DNA from: JAKZVK01 sp965237575
GTDB lineage: Bacteria > Acidobacteriota > Terriglobia > Bryobacterales > UBA6623
DNA: 64,000 nucleotides
Assembly: GCA_965237575.1 (NCBI GenBank)
Contig: CBDEGI010000003.1
Location: forward strand, 682,001-746,000
Direction: 5' to 3'
Below are positions 37,186-47,229 of the stretch, piece after piece; position 1 is the stretch's first letter, and each line of letters begins with the position of its first letter. Position numbers and translations under genes: made by a program. Below the pieces are notes generated by a model. It was given only the letters and a program-made list of their open reading frames with translations, did no database searches and was not told the DNA's origin.

Positions 37186-40100
37186 TCACTCGACATCGAT
37201 GAACACTTCGTTGCTGGTGAGGCCGCCGACGGTGATGACGAGGACGTACCTGCCCGGGGGGAGGTCGCCGGGCAGAATCACGTTGACCTGATAGAGACCC
37301 GCGAAGAAGGGCGCCAGGCCGCTGAAGAGCACCGTCCCCGCTCGTCCGCCCACCCGCACTTCCACCGGCAGCAGCGTCTCGGCCGGTGGATCGGTGGGGG
37401 CGGGTAGGCCCGTCTGTCCCGGCGGCTCCACCGCGCCGAAGCCGGTGCAGAAGATCACGACGATGCCGCCGGCGCGCGCCGGGCGTTCCCAAACCACCGT
37501 GCCGTCATCGTTGTTGACAATGGCGCCCAAGCCCGTCGCGGGATCGAAGAAGATGCCCGGCTGCACGGCCCCAACCGGCACGATGATCGCGTCGCTCGTC
37601 CCGGCGGGGTTCGAAACCACGATTTCGATGGTGTCCCCCAGCACGCCGAAGAGGATCTGCAAATTGATCTGGCCGGGCGAGGCAAACAGCAGCGGCGCCG
37701 GCACGCCGTTGACCGTGACCGAGGTCGACCCAAGCACCGTGGGCAGCGGGAAGGCTGTCGCAACCGCCTCTTCAATCGCCAGCCCCACGCCGAAGATCGA
37801 GACGAGTCCGCCGGGCGAGATCGCCACGTTGACTGCGGAAGGCCCAAGATTGAAACCCGCGGCGTTCAGCACCGCATCGGCCGCAAACACCGGCTGCGGC
37901 CCGACCGCTCGGGCGAGCACAACCAGACGGACCGACGGCGCGGCGTCGAGCCGGGCTATGAGGCTGTTGTTCTCGCCCTCGGTTGCCAGCCGCCAGGCGA
38001 TGCTCACCTCCCCGCGTTCGTCCGTCACTGCCAAGGGCGGGGTCGCCACGCCGTCGCGGCCGGTTTCCAATCGAACGGCCACGCCGGCGTAGGGAAGCCG
38101 GTTGTCATCGACGACCCGCAGCACCACCGGCTCCGTCAAGTCACCGCCCAGTCCGCCGGTTTGGTCCGCGCCCGAGACCACGTCGAGCCGCAACGTGCCG
38201 GGATCGTCGCGCACCTCGACCCGCGCCCGCGCCGTGTCGAAGCCGGGGTCGTCGGCCCGAGCCGTTAGCAGGGTGACGCCCGCCGCGACGCCCTCCACGG
38301 GGAACGACACCGAAGCCGCGCCGCGCGGAATCGTTACGACCGCGGGGACCGTCACGCCGCCGTTGTCGGTGGACAGCATGATGTCGAGGTCCGCCAGCGG
38401 AGCCGCCGCGACGTCAAGAGTTGCGCTCGCGGTTGCACCGAGCAGCACGCCCGAGGCGGGCCAAGTCGAAAGGTGCAGCATGCGGCGCAGGGTCGTCTCG
38501 GCCTCCGCCCGATTTTCGGCCGCAGCCTCGAAGAAGGGCTCCCATTCGGTACGGATGCGGTCGAGCTTCGCGAGGTCGGCCGCGGAGGGTTCGGCGCCCA
38601 CGGCGACCAGCAGAATGAACGCGAAATTGAAATGCCGCTGGGAGACGGTCGAGTCGGGAACCCGCCGGCCTTCCGCGCCGATCACCATGTCGACGCTGAC
38701 TTCGGTGCGGTCGCCGTTGAAGCCCACGCCGGTGCTCGGGGTGCTGGCCGCCGAACGTGCGCCGCCCACGAAGTTGCGGGGGTTCTCGACGAGGAACGTC
38801 GTGGCCACCTCGTCCGGCGCGCGCAAGCCCATCAAGTAGAGATCCAATTCGTCATAGCCCTCGACCGCGCCAATAGTTTCGAAGCGAGGCGACAGCGCGC
38901 CGCGATCATCAATGCGGTTGCCTTCGAGCACCGACGCGTCGGAGTTGAAGAAGAAGCTCCAGTGCGCCTGCTGCCGGCCGAGCAGCGATGAGGAAGGCAG
39001 TCCGGTGGCGGGGTGGAGGAATTCGACGTAAGCCAGAAACCGGTGTCCCGCCTCGTGAGTCATCACCGATAGCGTCGTGTTCTCGCCGAGAGTCGGAATG
39101 ATCGCGGTCGTTGTGGCCGGATAGTTATTCAGCGGCCCCATATTCATGAAGCTCTGCAAGCGGCGCGTTGAGCCGAACTGCTCGCCGAAATCCACCGTCT
39201 CCGTTCCCGTCAGCAGCTCGCCGATGCCGGTCACCTCGTTGCGCACATTCAACTGGAAGGCGAAAGCGCTTGTCCCCACCCGCAACCCCACACTGTTGAA
39301 CAGCACAAGAAAGTCGTACGCGTCGTCGTGGTTGAGGTAGAACTTCTGCCCGACCGCGAACGTGTCGAGGCTGCGCGTCGGGCTGAAGATCTCCGCCACA
39401 GCGCCTTCGACCGGTGTAACGAGGTCTTCGGAGAGGTCGACCGCCGTCTGGCCGCCTTCGAGGCGTCCGGGCATGATGCCCACAACCACTGAGGCCAACG
39501 TCACGGTTTCGAAGTCGAACTCGATCCGGCCGTCGCTGCGCAGCGTGAGTTGGAAGGTCTGTCGCGCCCCGACCCCTCCCGAGGTGAACGGCGGTACACG
39601 GTCCCAGGTGACAACGAAACGATCCGAGGTGGCGAACGTGGTGATGGGCGTGCCAACCCGGCTGGGGTCGAGATCGGAGAAAAACGGTGCGATCCGCGGC
39701 GGACCGCTCACAGCTCGCGACAACGATCGCGCGCTGCTTGACGCCTCCGGTTCCACGAACGTCGCGTTCCCGTCCGAGTGGACGAAGATCTGATGGTGCG
39801 TCTCGCCAAAGAACAGAAACGGGAACGGCAGCGTGACCGCTACGGCATCGTCGTCACCCAGGGCGATCGCCGTCCCGCCGTCGCGCGCCTGCTCGTCGAG
39901 GGAGAGGCCTTCCGAGGCCACCGTGTAGCCCGCCCCGCCCGGCACGAAGTGGATACTTCGGCCCTGCAAGTCAAACGCGTTGGGCTCGATCACCACCCCG
40001 TCGGCGCTGTCGATCACAGCGATCTCGCCCACGTCGGGATGGATGACGCCGACGGGCTCGGGTGCGAGCGCGGCCTTGGCGGCCCGACGCGCGACGGCCT

Positions 40101-40257
40101 GACGATGCAGGAACTGCTCGGTCAGGATGCGCCCGCGGTAGGTGCCGCTACGAAGCGGATCTTCGTGTTCGCTCGACGCCGCGGGTAGCCACGATACAGA
40201 CGGGCCCCAGAGGAGGAGCAGCGACACGAACCCCGGGCAAAACCGCGAAAGCCACAT
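37186..40257 (-). CDS. secreted HEAGH metallopeptidase with Ig-like and Solibacter-type C-terminal domain
   Basis: 1023 residues with a signal peptide (WLSRFCPGFVSLLLLWGPSVSWLPA). Residues about 60-330 form a beta-rich region including FSDLDPSRVG, as in nidogen-like domains. The zinc motif His401-Glu-Ala-Gly-His405 (VMTHEAGHRFLAYVE) marks a metallopeptidase core. After about 600 come Ig-like segments (ASATLDVAAAPLAD ..., VVDDNRLPYAGVAVRL). The last 230 residues (ISPGGLVSIFGVGLA, FASPGQINLQI, FCTGFGAVEPPGQTG, YQVNVILP) are the TIGR03437-type domain found in great number in Solibacter. The protein probably acts outside the cell; its substrate is unknown. Monocistronic. Confidence 0.8.
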   Translation of the reverse strand: MWLSRFCPGFVSLLLLWGPSVSWLPAASSEHEDPLRSGTYRGRILTEQFLHRQAVARRAAKAALAPEPVGVIHPDVGEIAVIDSADGVVIEPNAFDLQGRSIHFVPGGAGYTVASEGLSLDEQARDGGTAIALGDDDAVAVTLPFPFLFFGETHHQIFVHSDGNATFVEPEASSSARSLSRAVSGPPRIAPFFSDLDPSRVGTPITTFATSDRFVVTWDRVPPFTSGGVGARQTFQLTLRSDGRIEFDFETVTLASVVVGIMPGRLEGGQTAVDLSEDLVTPVEGAVAEIFSPTRSLDTFAVGQKFYLNHDDAYDFLVLFNSVGLRVGTSAFAFQLNVRNEVTGIGELLTGTETVDFGEQFGSTRRLQSFMNMGPLNNYPATTTAIIPTLGENTTLSVMTHEAGHRFLAYVEFLHPATGLPSSSLLGRQQAHWSFFFNSDASVLEGNRIDDRGALSPRFETIGAVEGYDELDLYLMGLRAPDEVATTFLVENPRNFVGGARSAASTPSTGVGFNGDRTEVSVDMVIGAEGRRVPDSTVSQRHFNFAFILLVAVGAEPSAADLAKLDRIRTEWEPFFEAAAENRAEAETTLRRMLHLSTWPASGVLLGATASATLDVAAAPLADLDIMLSTDNGGVTVPAVVTIPRGAASVSFPVEGVAAGVTLLTARADDPGFDTARARVEVRDDPGTLRLDVVSGADQTGGLGGDLTEPVVLRVVDDNRLPYAGVAVRLETGRDGVATPPLAVTDERGEVSIAWRLATEGENNSLIARLDAAPSVRLVVLARAVGPQPVFAADAVLNAAGFNLGPSAVNVAISPGGLVSIFGVGLAIEEAVATAFPLPTVLGSTSVTVNGVPAPLLFASPGQINLQILFGVLGDTIEIVVSNPAGTSDAIIVPVGAVQPGIFFDPATGLGAIVNNDDGTVVWERPARAGGIVVIFCTGFGAVEPPGQTGLPAPTDPPAETLLPVEVRVGGRAGTVLFSGLAPFFAGLYQVNVILPGDLPPGRYVLVITVGGLTSNEVFIDVE

Positions 40258-40555
40258 AAGGGAGGTCGAGGCCGGAAAGGCCCTCAGCTTCTATTCTCAC
40301 CGATTTGGCATATTAGGCTTTCACAACCAGCAAGGGCCGAGCTTTTCGGGATCTGGGTTACCCTGCGGAGTCGGCAAAGGTGCACATCGCGCGTACCTCG
40401 ACACGGAACGACGACGCCCCGGCCTGAAGGCGGCTGCCTCAGTGCCGCCGGAAGCACATGGACCGGGCTAGGTTGAAACCGAGACACTGCCCGACGCCCT
40501 GGGCCACGGACCGGCACAGCACTCTACTGTACGATGAGAGTTTTGAGGGCTAGGA

Positions 40556-42001
40556 ATGCCGAAGCCGCTATTAGTCATGAAGTTCGGGGGAACCAGCGTG
40601 GGTTCGCCCGAGCGTATCGCGGATGCCGCAGACATCATAGCCTCGCACGCCGGCACGCATCGTCTCGTTGTCGTGGTGTCCGCGATGTCGAAAGTGACCG
40701 ACGCCCTTCTCGATACGTTGCGCCATGCCGAGGCCGGAGACGCCAAGGCGGTGGACACGCAGCTCGCTGCGCTTCGGGAACGCCATCTCGACGCCTGCTC
40801 GGCGTTGCTGGCTGAGACCTCGGCCGATCCCGGGGAGCGAACGGCTCAAGAGGTGAATGAGCACATCGACGGCTTTGGGCGGATCGCGCGCGGCATGTTG
40901 ATGTTGGGCGCGCGGCCGCTGCGATCGGTCGACGAAGCTGTCCCGACGGGCGAGAAGCTCTGTGCTCTGCTTTGCAGCCAGCGGTTGTGCGCGCGCGGCA
41001 TCGACGCGGCCGCCGTCAACGGGGTCGAGCTGATCGTGACCGACGACGAGTTCGGCAGCGCCTCGCCGCTGATGGAGGAAACGGGCGAGAACGCGCGCGC
41101 CAAGCTGCTGCCTTTGATCGAGGCCGGACAGGTTCCGATCGTGACCGGCTTTAACGGCGCGACGCGCGACGGGCGGCCGACGACGCTGGGACGGGGCGGC
41201 TCGGATTTTTCCGCGTCCATTCTGGCGGCGGTGCTCGAGGCCGACGAGCTGTGGATCTGGACGGATGTCGACGGTATCCTCAGCGGCGATCCTCGCGTCG
41301 TCCCCGACGCGCGGGTCTTGGACGAAGTGACCTACAACGAGGCCGCCGAACTGGCCTACAACGGGGCCAAGGTGCTCCATCCCCGCACGCTGGCGCCGCT
41401 GGAAGAGAAACGCATCCCGGTGTGGATCAAGAACAGCTTCAAACCCGATCTCCCCGGCACGCACATCGTTCCCCGGATCAGCACGGGACACGGCGCGCGG
41501 GCCATCACGTCGCTGGCGAAGGTGTCGTTGATCTCGATCGAAGCGGTGAACCTCTCGACGTCGGGGGCGCAACTGATGGCGCGGGCCCTCGAAGCCGCCG
41601 CCCGCGCGAACGTCGAGGTCCTGTTGTTGACGCGCTCCAGCTTCCGCCAGAACTTCTGTATGCTGGTCCGGACCGAGGAGTTGAGTACGGTGATGGAGAG
41701 CCTGCGGTCAGAACTCGCGCTGGAGTTGGCTCATGGTTACGTTCACCCGATTGAGGTGGACCACAGCGTGGGGCTGTTGGCCGCCGTCGGAGAGGGCATG
41801 AAAGGGACGCCCGGCCTGGCAGGCAGGATCTTCACAGCGCTCTCGCGCGACGATATCAACATCATTGCCATCGCCCAGGGATCGAGCGAGTTGACCATCG
41901 CCATCGTGGTCGCCGAAGATGCGTTGCCGAGGGCGGTTCGATCGCTGCATGCCGAGTGCCGGCTGGGGGAGCCGCAAACCGCGCCGCTGGAAGCTTCGTA
42001 G
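40556..42001 (+). CDS. lysC: aspartate kinase
   Basis: 481 residues. It phosphorylates L-aspartate, the first step to lysine, threonine and methionine. KFGGTSVGS near the N-terminus, PTGEKLCALL, TLGRGGSDFSAS and WTDVDGILSGDPR form the active site. The C-terminal 160 residues carry two ACT domains (SLISIEAVNLSTSGAQLMARAL; VGLLAAVGEGMKGTPGLAGRIFTALS) for feedback inhibition. ATG 40556 follows GAGGG. Monofunctional: no homoserine dehydrogenase is fused. Confidence 0.95.
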   Translation: MPKPLLVMKFGGTSVGSPERIADAADIIASHAGTHRLVVVVSAMSKVTDALLDTLRHAEAGDAKAVDTQLAALRERHLDACSALLAETSADPGERTAQEVNEHIDGFGRIARGMLMLGARPLRSVDEAVPTGEKLCALLCSQRLCARGIDAAAVNGVELIVTDDEFGSASPLMEETGENARAKLLPLIEAGQVPIVTGFNGATRDGRPTTLGRGGSDFSASILAAVLEADELWIWTDVDGILSGDPRVVPDARVLDEVTYNEAAELAYNGAKVLHPRTLAPLEEKRIPVWIKNSFKPDLPGTHIVPRISTGHGARAITSLAKVSLISIEAVNLSTSGAQLMARALEAAARANVEVLLLTRSSFRQNFCMLVRTEELSTVMESLRSELALELAHGYVHPIEVDHSVGLLAAVGEGMKGTPGLAGRIFTALSRDDINIIAIAQGSSELTIAIVVAEDALPRAVRSLHAECRLGEPQTAPLEAS

Positions 42002-42056
42002 TTCGGCGATTCCAGAACAATAGACGCCACAAGTGTAGGCACCGGGGACTGAACCT

Positions 42057-44537
42057 TTGCGGCACTTCGCCAGTGGATTCTTTCACCTGCTGGGCGCGGG
42101 CGCTTGTTGCTACCTGGGGCTGCTGCTCGCCCGCGTGCTATGGGAAGCACCGCGTTTGTTGATGGCGCTGGCGCCCGGCTCCGAGTTTCACGGCATCCAG
42201 CTCTGGGGGCTGAATCCACGCTTCTATGTCTTCGGCCCGGCGGGCAGGGGTGCGCTGGGCGCGGCGGCGTTGGCGGCCCTGTCGATGATCATCGGGCTTC
42301 TGGCACTACGGTTTGCGCCCGGGTTCTCGCGGCGTTTCGTGGGCTGGCGACGGCTGCTGGTCTCGTTCACGGTCTTCTGGTTGGCGCTTTTCGTCGTTGA
42401 CGCCGCGGTTTACTTCGCCGTCTATACTCGCGGCCCGCTGCGTTCTCTGTTGCAGTTGGTCGTCTCGCCAGGCTGGGGCGCGCCGGCACCCGGCATCCTG
42501 CTATTGCTGGTACTCGTGCCGTTGACTTTCGTCTTGCTGAGCCGGGTGGCGGGCGACCTACCGCCGACGGCGCAGCCGACGCTGTGGAAACGCGGTCTCG
42601 CGGTTCTGCTTTGGATTGTGCTACCCGTTGTGGCCATCAATCTGTTGCAGCGGGGCGCGCCGCTGGCTTTTGGGTTGTCGCGAGCCGGTTGGCCGTTCGC
42701 ACCCTCACTGCTGGCCCTGGCCGTCGTCGTGCCTGTCTTGTGGAAGGCCCGGCAAGCAACGGGCACGTTCCGGCCTAGCTGGAAGGGTGGTGCGGGGGTA
42801 CTGCTCAGTGGCGTCGTCGCGTACGCGGGTCTAACGTACTACCCAGACCTCGTGCGCCACCGCCGAGCGGAGGCTTTGGAGGCGCGGCAGTCGCGGCACT
42901 GGGAGCTGCGTTTCGAGCCAGGCCAGTTCACAGAGGAACAGCAGCGGGAGTGGGCCGCCGCGGCGGACCAGCGCGTCGAGGCGCTGGCCGGACGCCTGGG
43001 CATCTCCCTCACCAACAAGCCCCGCATCGCCTATGTGCACGTTACTTCTGAGAGCAAGCAGTCACTCGCGCCGGAGCGCCGCAACGATAGCCCGTATGTG
43101 ATTGAAGGCACCGACACGCTGCATCACTTCCTCGCACCCGACCGCACGATCTCCGACCCGCGGGGTGAGGCCGTGCTGTTGATGGCGAGCGAATGGGGTG
43201 AGCCCGCGTCGGCTGCCGTCGGAAGGGCGATGGCTCGCTACGCTGCCGGGGATTTCCTCGGCCGGGACCTCACCGGCTACGCGCGACAGATTGCGTGTGA
43301 GGAGCGGCCCTACACGTTGCGCGAGATTCTTGCGGTCGATGGTGACTACCGGTCTTCTCTGATGCGGGACGCCATGAGCGGCGCGTGGGTGGATTCTTTC
43401 GCTCGGGTGCAGGGAACGGCGGCACTGCGCACGTTGTACCGGGCGCCGCTCGGCGTCGAGGACCTGCATGCCTTCGCCGAAACCGTGGCCCCCTCGTGGG
43501 AGGCGCTCGAACAGGACTGGCGTACTTGGCTGGCCCCGGCAAACGGCTGCGAAGAAGCTAGTCGTGTGGTGACACGTCGAGGCGCCCATCAAGACCATCG
43601 CGGCGTCAGCTTCACCCACGAGTTCCCGACGAGTTGGGGATATGGCACCGACACCGCGCAAGACCAGCTCAAGAAGATCCGGAGTCTGGGCGGAAACACA
43701 GTCGCCCTGATCCCTTATGCCTCCACCAGTGCGCCGCGCACGACGAGCATCCGCTTCCGTCTCTCGGAAACCCACGAGCGGCTGGTTCGCAGCGTGCAGC
43801 AGGCGCGCGCAGCGGGGCTTCAAGTCATGCTCAAGCCGCAACTGTGGGGCCGCACGTTCACCGGCGACATCCGCTTCGAGCGGCGGGCGGACTTCGACGA
43901 ATGGTTCGCGCAATACCGCCGCTGGATTCTACACTACGCCCGCATGGCCGAGCTCTACGAGGTCGAGTTGTTCTCGATTGGCAACGAGTTGAACGGCGTG
44001 AGTGTCCACGAGGATGCCTGGCGGGAGCTGATCCGTGCCGTGCGGCGGGTCTACCGCGGCCCGGTCACCTTCGCGGCCAACTGGAACGAGGAGTTCGAGC
44101 GTATCCCGTTCTGGGACGAGTTGGACTACGCCGGCGTGAACTTCTACTTCCCGCTGGCTGAGAACGGCGAACTACCCGAGCCCCACTCACCCCGGTTGCA
44201 GGAGCTGGTCGGCCGCATGGCCGCCGTCGCGGAACGGTTCGGCAAGCCAGTGCTTTTCACCGAGATCGGCTACCCGTCGCTGACCACAGCGGCCGCCGAG
44301 CCCTGGAAGGAGCCCAGCGCCGCGCCCGACCCGGAACTGCAAAGCCAGTGCTACCGGGCGGTCTTCGAGGCGTTCAGCGGACGGCCTTGGTTCGCGGGGT
44401 TCTACTGGTGGAAGTGGCCCAGCCACGGCCGAGGCGGAGCGCTCGACACGACGCACAACCCCATCGGCAAGCCGGCCCTCGCCGTGTTGCGGGAGTGGTA
44501 TCACAAACCGCGGTGGCGTCCCGAGCCGACGGATTGA
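42057..44537 (+). CDS. polytopic membrane protein fused to a GH113-like glycoside hydrolase domain
   Basis: 826 residues from TTG 42057, 55 bp after lysC. The first about 270 residues hold several membrane helices (LLGAGACCYLGLLLARVLW, AALAALSMIIGLLALRF, ILLLLVLVPLTFVLL, LLALAVVVPVLW). A middle domain (300-510) resembles the catalytic surroundings of membrane-linked peptidases, but no HExxH is present. The last 300 residues form a TIM-barrel like family GH113 mannanases: HEFPTSWGYGTDTA, SIGNELNG with acid/base Glu644, and LFTEIGYPS with nucleophile Glu736. Proteins of GH113-like type usually stand alone, so the fusion is unusual. It would hydrolyse a beta-glycan at the membrane surface. Confidence 0.7.
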   Translation: MRHFASGFFHLLGAGACCYLGLLLARVLWEAPRLLMALAPGSEFHGIQLWGLNPRFYVFGPAGRGALGAAALAALSMIIGLLALRFAPGFSRRFVGWRRLLVSFTVFWLALFVVDAAVYFAVYTRGPLRSLLQLVVSPGWGAPAPGILLLLVLVPLTFVLLSRVAGDLPPTAQPTLWKRGLAVLLWIVLPVVAINLLQRGAPLAFGLSRAGWPFAPSLLALAVVVPVLWKARQATGTFRPSWKGGAGVLLSGVVAYAGLTYYPDLVRHRRAEALEARQSRHWELRFEPGQFTEEQQREWAAAADQRVEALAGRLGISLTNKPRIAYVHVTSESKQSLAPERRNDSPYVIEGTDTLHHFLAPDRTISDPRGEAVLLMASEWGEPASAAVGRAMARYAAGDFLGRDLTGYARQIACEERPYTLREILAVDGDYRSSLMRDAMSGAWVDSFARVQGTAALRTLYRAPLGVEDLHAFAETVAPSWEALEQDWRTWLAPANGCEEASRVVTRRGAHQDHRGVSFTHEFPTSWGYGTDTAQDQLKKIRSLGGNTVALIPYASTSAPRTTSIRFRLSETHERLVRSVQQARAAGLQVMLKPQLWGRTFTGDIRFERRADFDEWFAQYRRWILHYARMAELYEVELFSIGNELNGVSVHEDAWRELIRAVRRVYRGPVTFAANWNEEFERIPFWDELDYAGVNFYFPLAENGELPEPHSPRLQELVGRMAAVAERFGKPVLFTEIGYPSLTTAAAEPWKEPSAAPDPELQSQCYRAVFEAFSGRPWFAGFYWWKWPSHGRGGALDTTHNPIGKPALAVLREWYHKPRWRPEPTD

Positions 44538-44564
44538 GGCGGGTGGAAGGCCGAGCCCCCTACG

Positions 44565-45158
44565 TTACGGCCCATCAGCGTTGGAATCGAAAACCATATC
44601 GTCGCCTGCCTCAGGGTGCCTGCGGCGGTATTCGACGAAAAGGCCCCGATAGCTCAGCGTGATGTAGTCGTCCTTGCTGAAACCCAGCTTTGCCGCCGTT
44701 CGGTCAATCCACGCGGGCGGGCCCTCTAGCTCCAGCAGATCGCCAACCGGCGTCTCGTCCAGCAGGATCTTGCCTTTTTCTGGGCCCTTGTCCGGGCCCT
44801 TTTCGCGGGGCCGCTGAAACTCGGTTCGATACTTCTCGTAGCGCCACACAGGCTTGAACCCCATGGTCTCGACGATGCTCGACACGACGCCGCGGTCGCG
44901 CGTCTCGATCTCGTACTCCTCCCGCACTTTGTGCAGGCGGCCCGGCTCCATCGGCAGCTTCACTGTCAGCCAGACCCGGTTGCCTACCTCGCGGATCCGA
45001 AGCAGGTAACCCGCGGCCAACCAGGGAGGATTGCGCCGGTCATAGACGAGGTTCATCTCGTAATGACGCCGCTCGGAGACGCGCCAGCCGAGAGTCCGCA
45101 GACGCCGGCGCATGGCGGAAACGTTGGCGACGCGCAGCTTGATCTCGGTTTCAGTCAT
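44565..45158 (-). CDS. CYTH-domain phosphohydrolase/cyclase-like protein
   Basis: 197 residues. ETEIKL near the N-terminus is the ExExK signature of the CYTH (class IV adenylate cyclase/thiamine-triphosphatase) tunnel. Following strands carry the basic residues LRIREVGNRVWLTVKLP, EEYEIETRD, VWRYEKYRTEF and ILLDETPVGDLLELEGP. Members act on triphosphates or polyphosphate with metal ions. A Lys/Gly/Pro insertion (REKGPDKGPEKGK) is unusual. Monocistronic. Confidence 0.85.
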   Translation of the reverse strand: MTETEIKLRVANVSAMRRRLRTLGWRVSERRHYEMNLVYDRRNPPWLAAGYLLRIREVGNRVWLTVKLPMEPGRLHKVREEYEIETRDRGVVSSIVETMGFKPVWRYEKYRTEFQRPREKGPDKGPEKGKILLDETPVGDLLELEGPPAWIDRTAAKLGFSKDDYITLSYRGLFVEYRRRHPEAGDDMVFDSNADGP

Positions 45159-45262
45159 CAGGAGTGGGCCGCGCCGCGCGAGCCGTAGGCTGTGAAGGCG
45201 CCCGCGCTGCTCATTGGCGCGACTGTGGTAGCCGGCCCTTCAGGGTCGCAACGAGGTAGCGT

Positions 45263-46261
45263 CTAGCTATCGCGGTCGACGACCCACTCGGTCACGGCGA
45301 GGAGCGCGCGCTTGTGGCTGGATTCCGGGAAATCCTCGAGTTGGGCGGCGGCGGTTTCGGTGTAGTCGATCGCCCGGCGCCGCACGATCTCGATGGCGCC
45401 GTACTTGTCCAGCAAGGCCAGAATCGAGCCGAGCGGCACGTTGTCATACGCCTCGTCTCGGATCACGGTTTGCACCAGGCCGCGTTCGTCCGCCGTGCAT
45501 TCGGACAGCGCCAGGATCATCGGCAGCGTGACCTTGCCTTCGCGCAAGTCGTTGCCGACCGGCTTGCCCAGCACGTCTTCGGTGGCCGTGAAGTCCAGCA
45601 GATCGTCGACCAACTGGAAGGCCATGCCCAGGTTCCAGCCGTAGTCGCCCAGCCGTTGCTCCAGCTTGGGATCGACTCCCGCGAGGATCGCTCCCAGGCG
45701 CGCGCACACCGAGAACAGATAGGCCGTCTTGCGGTGAACGAGCGAGAGATGCTCGTCTTCGGTCAGGTCGATGCGGCCGACCCAGTCCATCTGCATCAAC
45801 TCGCCCTCGACCATCATCTGCGTCAACTCAATAAGCAGATCGAGGATCGAGAAGTTCCTCTCGCGCAGGGCGAGATTGAACGCCTGCATATAGAGCCAGT
45901 CGCCGGCGAGGACGCTGGTCTGGTTCCCCCAGCGCTGGTTGATCGAGGGCTGCCCGCGGCGCACGTCGGCCTTGTCGATCACATCGTCATGCACCAAGGT
46001 GGCGGCGTGAATGATCTCGACAACCGCACCCAACCGGATCGCCGCGTCCCCGCGGTACCCGCACGTCCCCGCCGAGAGCAGCAGCAGTGCCGGCCGCAGC
46101 CGCTTGCCGCCGCTCTTCTGCAGGTGATGACTGATCGCGGTGACGGCCTCGACCGAGCAGATCGTGTCGGTGCCGATGGCCTTTTCAACGCGCTTCAGGT
46201 CGCCCGCGATGAGCGCTTGCACCTCACGGCGCGACATCGTTGATGTCTTGAGGGTCGGCAT
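45263..46261 (-). CDS. polyprenyl diphosphate synthase (long chain)
   Basis: 332 residues; it elongates allylic diphosphates to the side chain of quinones or to a lipid carrier. Motifs in order: GGKRLRPALLLLSAG, the first Asp-rich VHDDVIDKADVRRG, NQTSVLAGDWLYMQAF, and the second Asp-rich AFQLVDDLLDFTATEDVLGKPVGNDLREGKVTLP. Length and motif spacing fit octaprenyl/heptaprenyl synthases (IspB/HepT), with the smaller subunit not expected. The neighbouring TatD gene lies upstream on the same strand, 72 bp away, so a shared transcript is possible. Confidence 0.9.
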   Translation of the reverse strand: MPTLKTSTMSRREVQALIAGDLKRVEKAIGTDTICSVEAVTAISHHLQKSGGKRLRPALLLLSAGTCGYRGDAAIRLGAVVEIIHAATLVHDDVIDKADVRRGQPSINQRWGNQTSVLAGDWLYMQAFNLALRERNFSILDLLIELTQMMVEGELMQMDWVGRIDLTEDEHLSLVHRKTAYLFSVCARLGAILAGVDPKLEQRLGDYGWNLGMAFQLVDDLLDFTATEDVLGKPVGNDLREGKVTLPMILALSECTADERGLVQTVIRDEAYDNVPLGSILALLDKYGAIEIVRRRAIDYTETAAAQLEDFPESSHKRALLAVTEWVVDRDS

Positions 46262-46333
46262 GCGTTGGAAGGGGCGGGTGAAAAACTAAGTGTATACCTC
46301 TCCACCGCACCCAGGCAATCAAGGCCGAGCACA

Positions 46334-47113
46334 TCAAGCCGGGGCCAAATCGAACAACCGGCGAAAGTTGGCGCTCGTGGCCCGGGCGAGCGTTTCGTAA
46401 TCGAGCCCCTTCGCTTCAGCCAGGCAGCGCGCCGTTTCCACCACGAAACGCGGCTCGTTGCGGCGGATCTTGCGGTGCGGAGCGGGAGTCAGATAAGGAG
46501 CGTCGGTTTCGACCAAGAGACGGTCGAGCGGCAGGCCCGCGGCGGTCTCGCGGACGTCGGCCGAACGGTTGAAGGTCAGAATGCCGGCGTAGGAGATGTG
46601 GAACCCGAGATCGAGTACCTGCCGCGCCTCTTCGTCCCCGCCGGAGAAACAATGCATGATGCCGCCGCCGTCGTGCCAATGATCGCGGAGCAGCTCGATC
46701 GTGTCGTCCCAGGCGTCGCGGGTGTGGATGATGATCGGCTTGCCGGCCGCGCGTGCGAGATCCATCTGGCGGACGAAGACGTCACGCTGGATCTCGCGGG
46801 GGGAGTTGTCGTAGTGATAGTCGAGGCCGATCTCGCCCAGGGCCAGCACCTTGGGGTGCGCAAGCAACTCCGCGAGACGTTGAAACGCGTCGGTGTCGGC
46901 CTTGCGGGCCTCGTGCGGATGCACGCCTACCGTGGCGTAGACCTCCGGGTAGCGATCCGCTAACCGGATGGCCGGCTCGAGGTCCGGCGGGCCGTCGCCG
47001 GTGCCGATGGTGAGCATTGCTTCCACGCCGGCCTCGCGGGCCCGTTCGATGACTTGGTCGCGATCTTCGTCGAACCCGTGGGCGTCGAGATGGCAGTGGG
47101 AGTCGATGATCAA
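46334..47113 (-). CDS. tatD: TatD-family metal-dependent DNase
   Basis: About 260 residues. IIDSHCHLDAHGF begins the barrel, GVHPHEA, ALGEIGLDYHYDNSP, IIHTRDAWDD, GIMHCFSGG and LLVETDAPYLTP bear the metal ligands. These define TatD 3'-5' DNases/deacylases. The start at TTG 47113 (AGGAAAG-like sequence upstream) is chosen because the family begins there; the frame extends to TTG 47185. It lies upstream of the prenyl synthase on the same strand. Confidence 0.9.
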   Translation of the reverse strand: MIIDSHCHLDAHGFDEDRDQVIERAREAGVEAMLTIGTGDGPPDLEPAIRLADRYPEVYATVGVHPHEARKADTDAFQRLAELLAHPKVLALGEIGLDYHYDNSPREIQRDVFVRQMDLARAAGKPIIIHTRDAWDDTIELLRDHWHDGGGIMHCFSGGDEEARQVLDLGFHISYAGILTFNRSADVRETAAGLPLDRLLVETDAPYLTPAPHRKIRRNEPRFVVETARCLAEAKGLDYETLARATSANFRRLFDLAPA

Positions 47114-47229
47114 CGCTGGCGGGCCCTTTCCGGCCGTGGTGTTGCGGATGCGAATCGGATGCGAATCGTCTGAAGGACTTAACAACGTAACAGGGTGTCA
47201 AGTCTTGAAAGAGGCGCCCGCGCGGGCAT

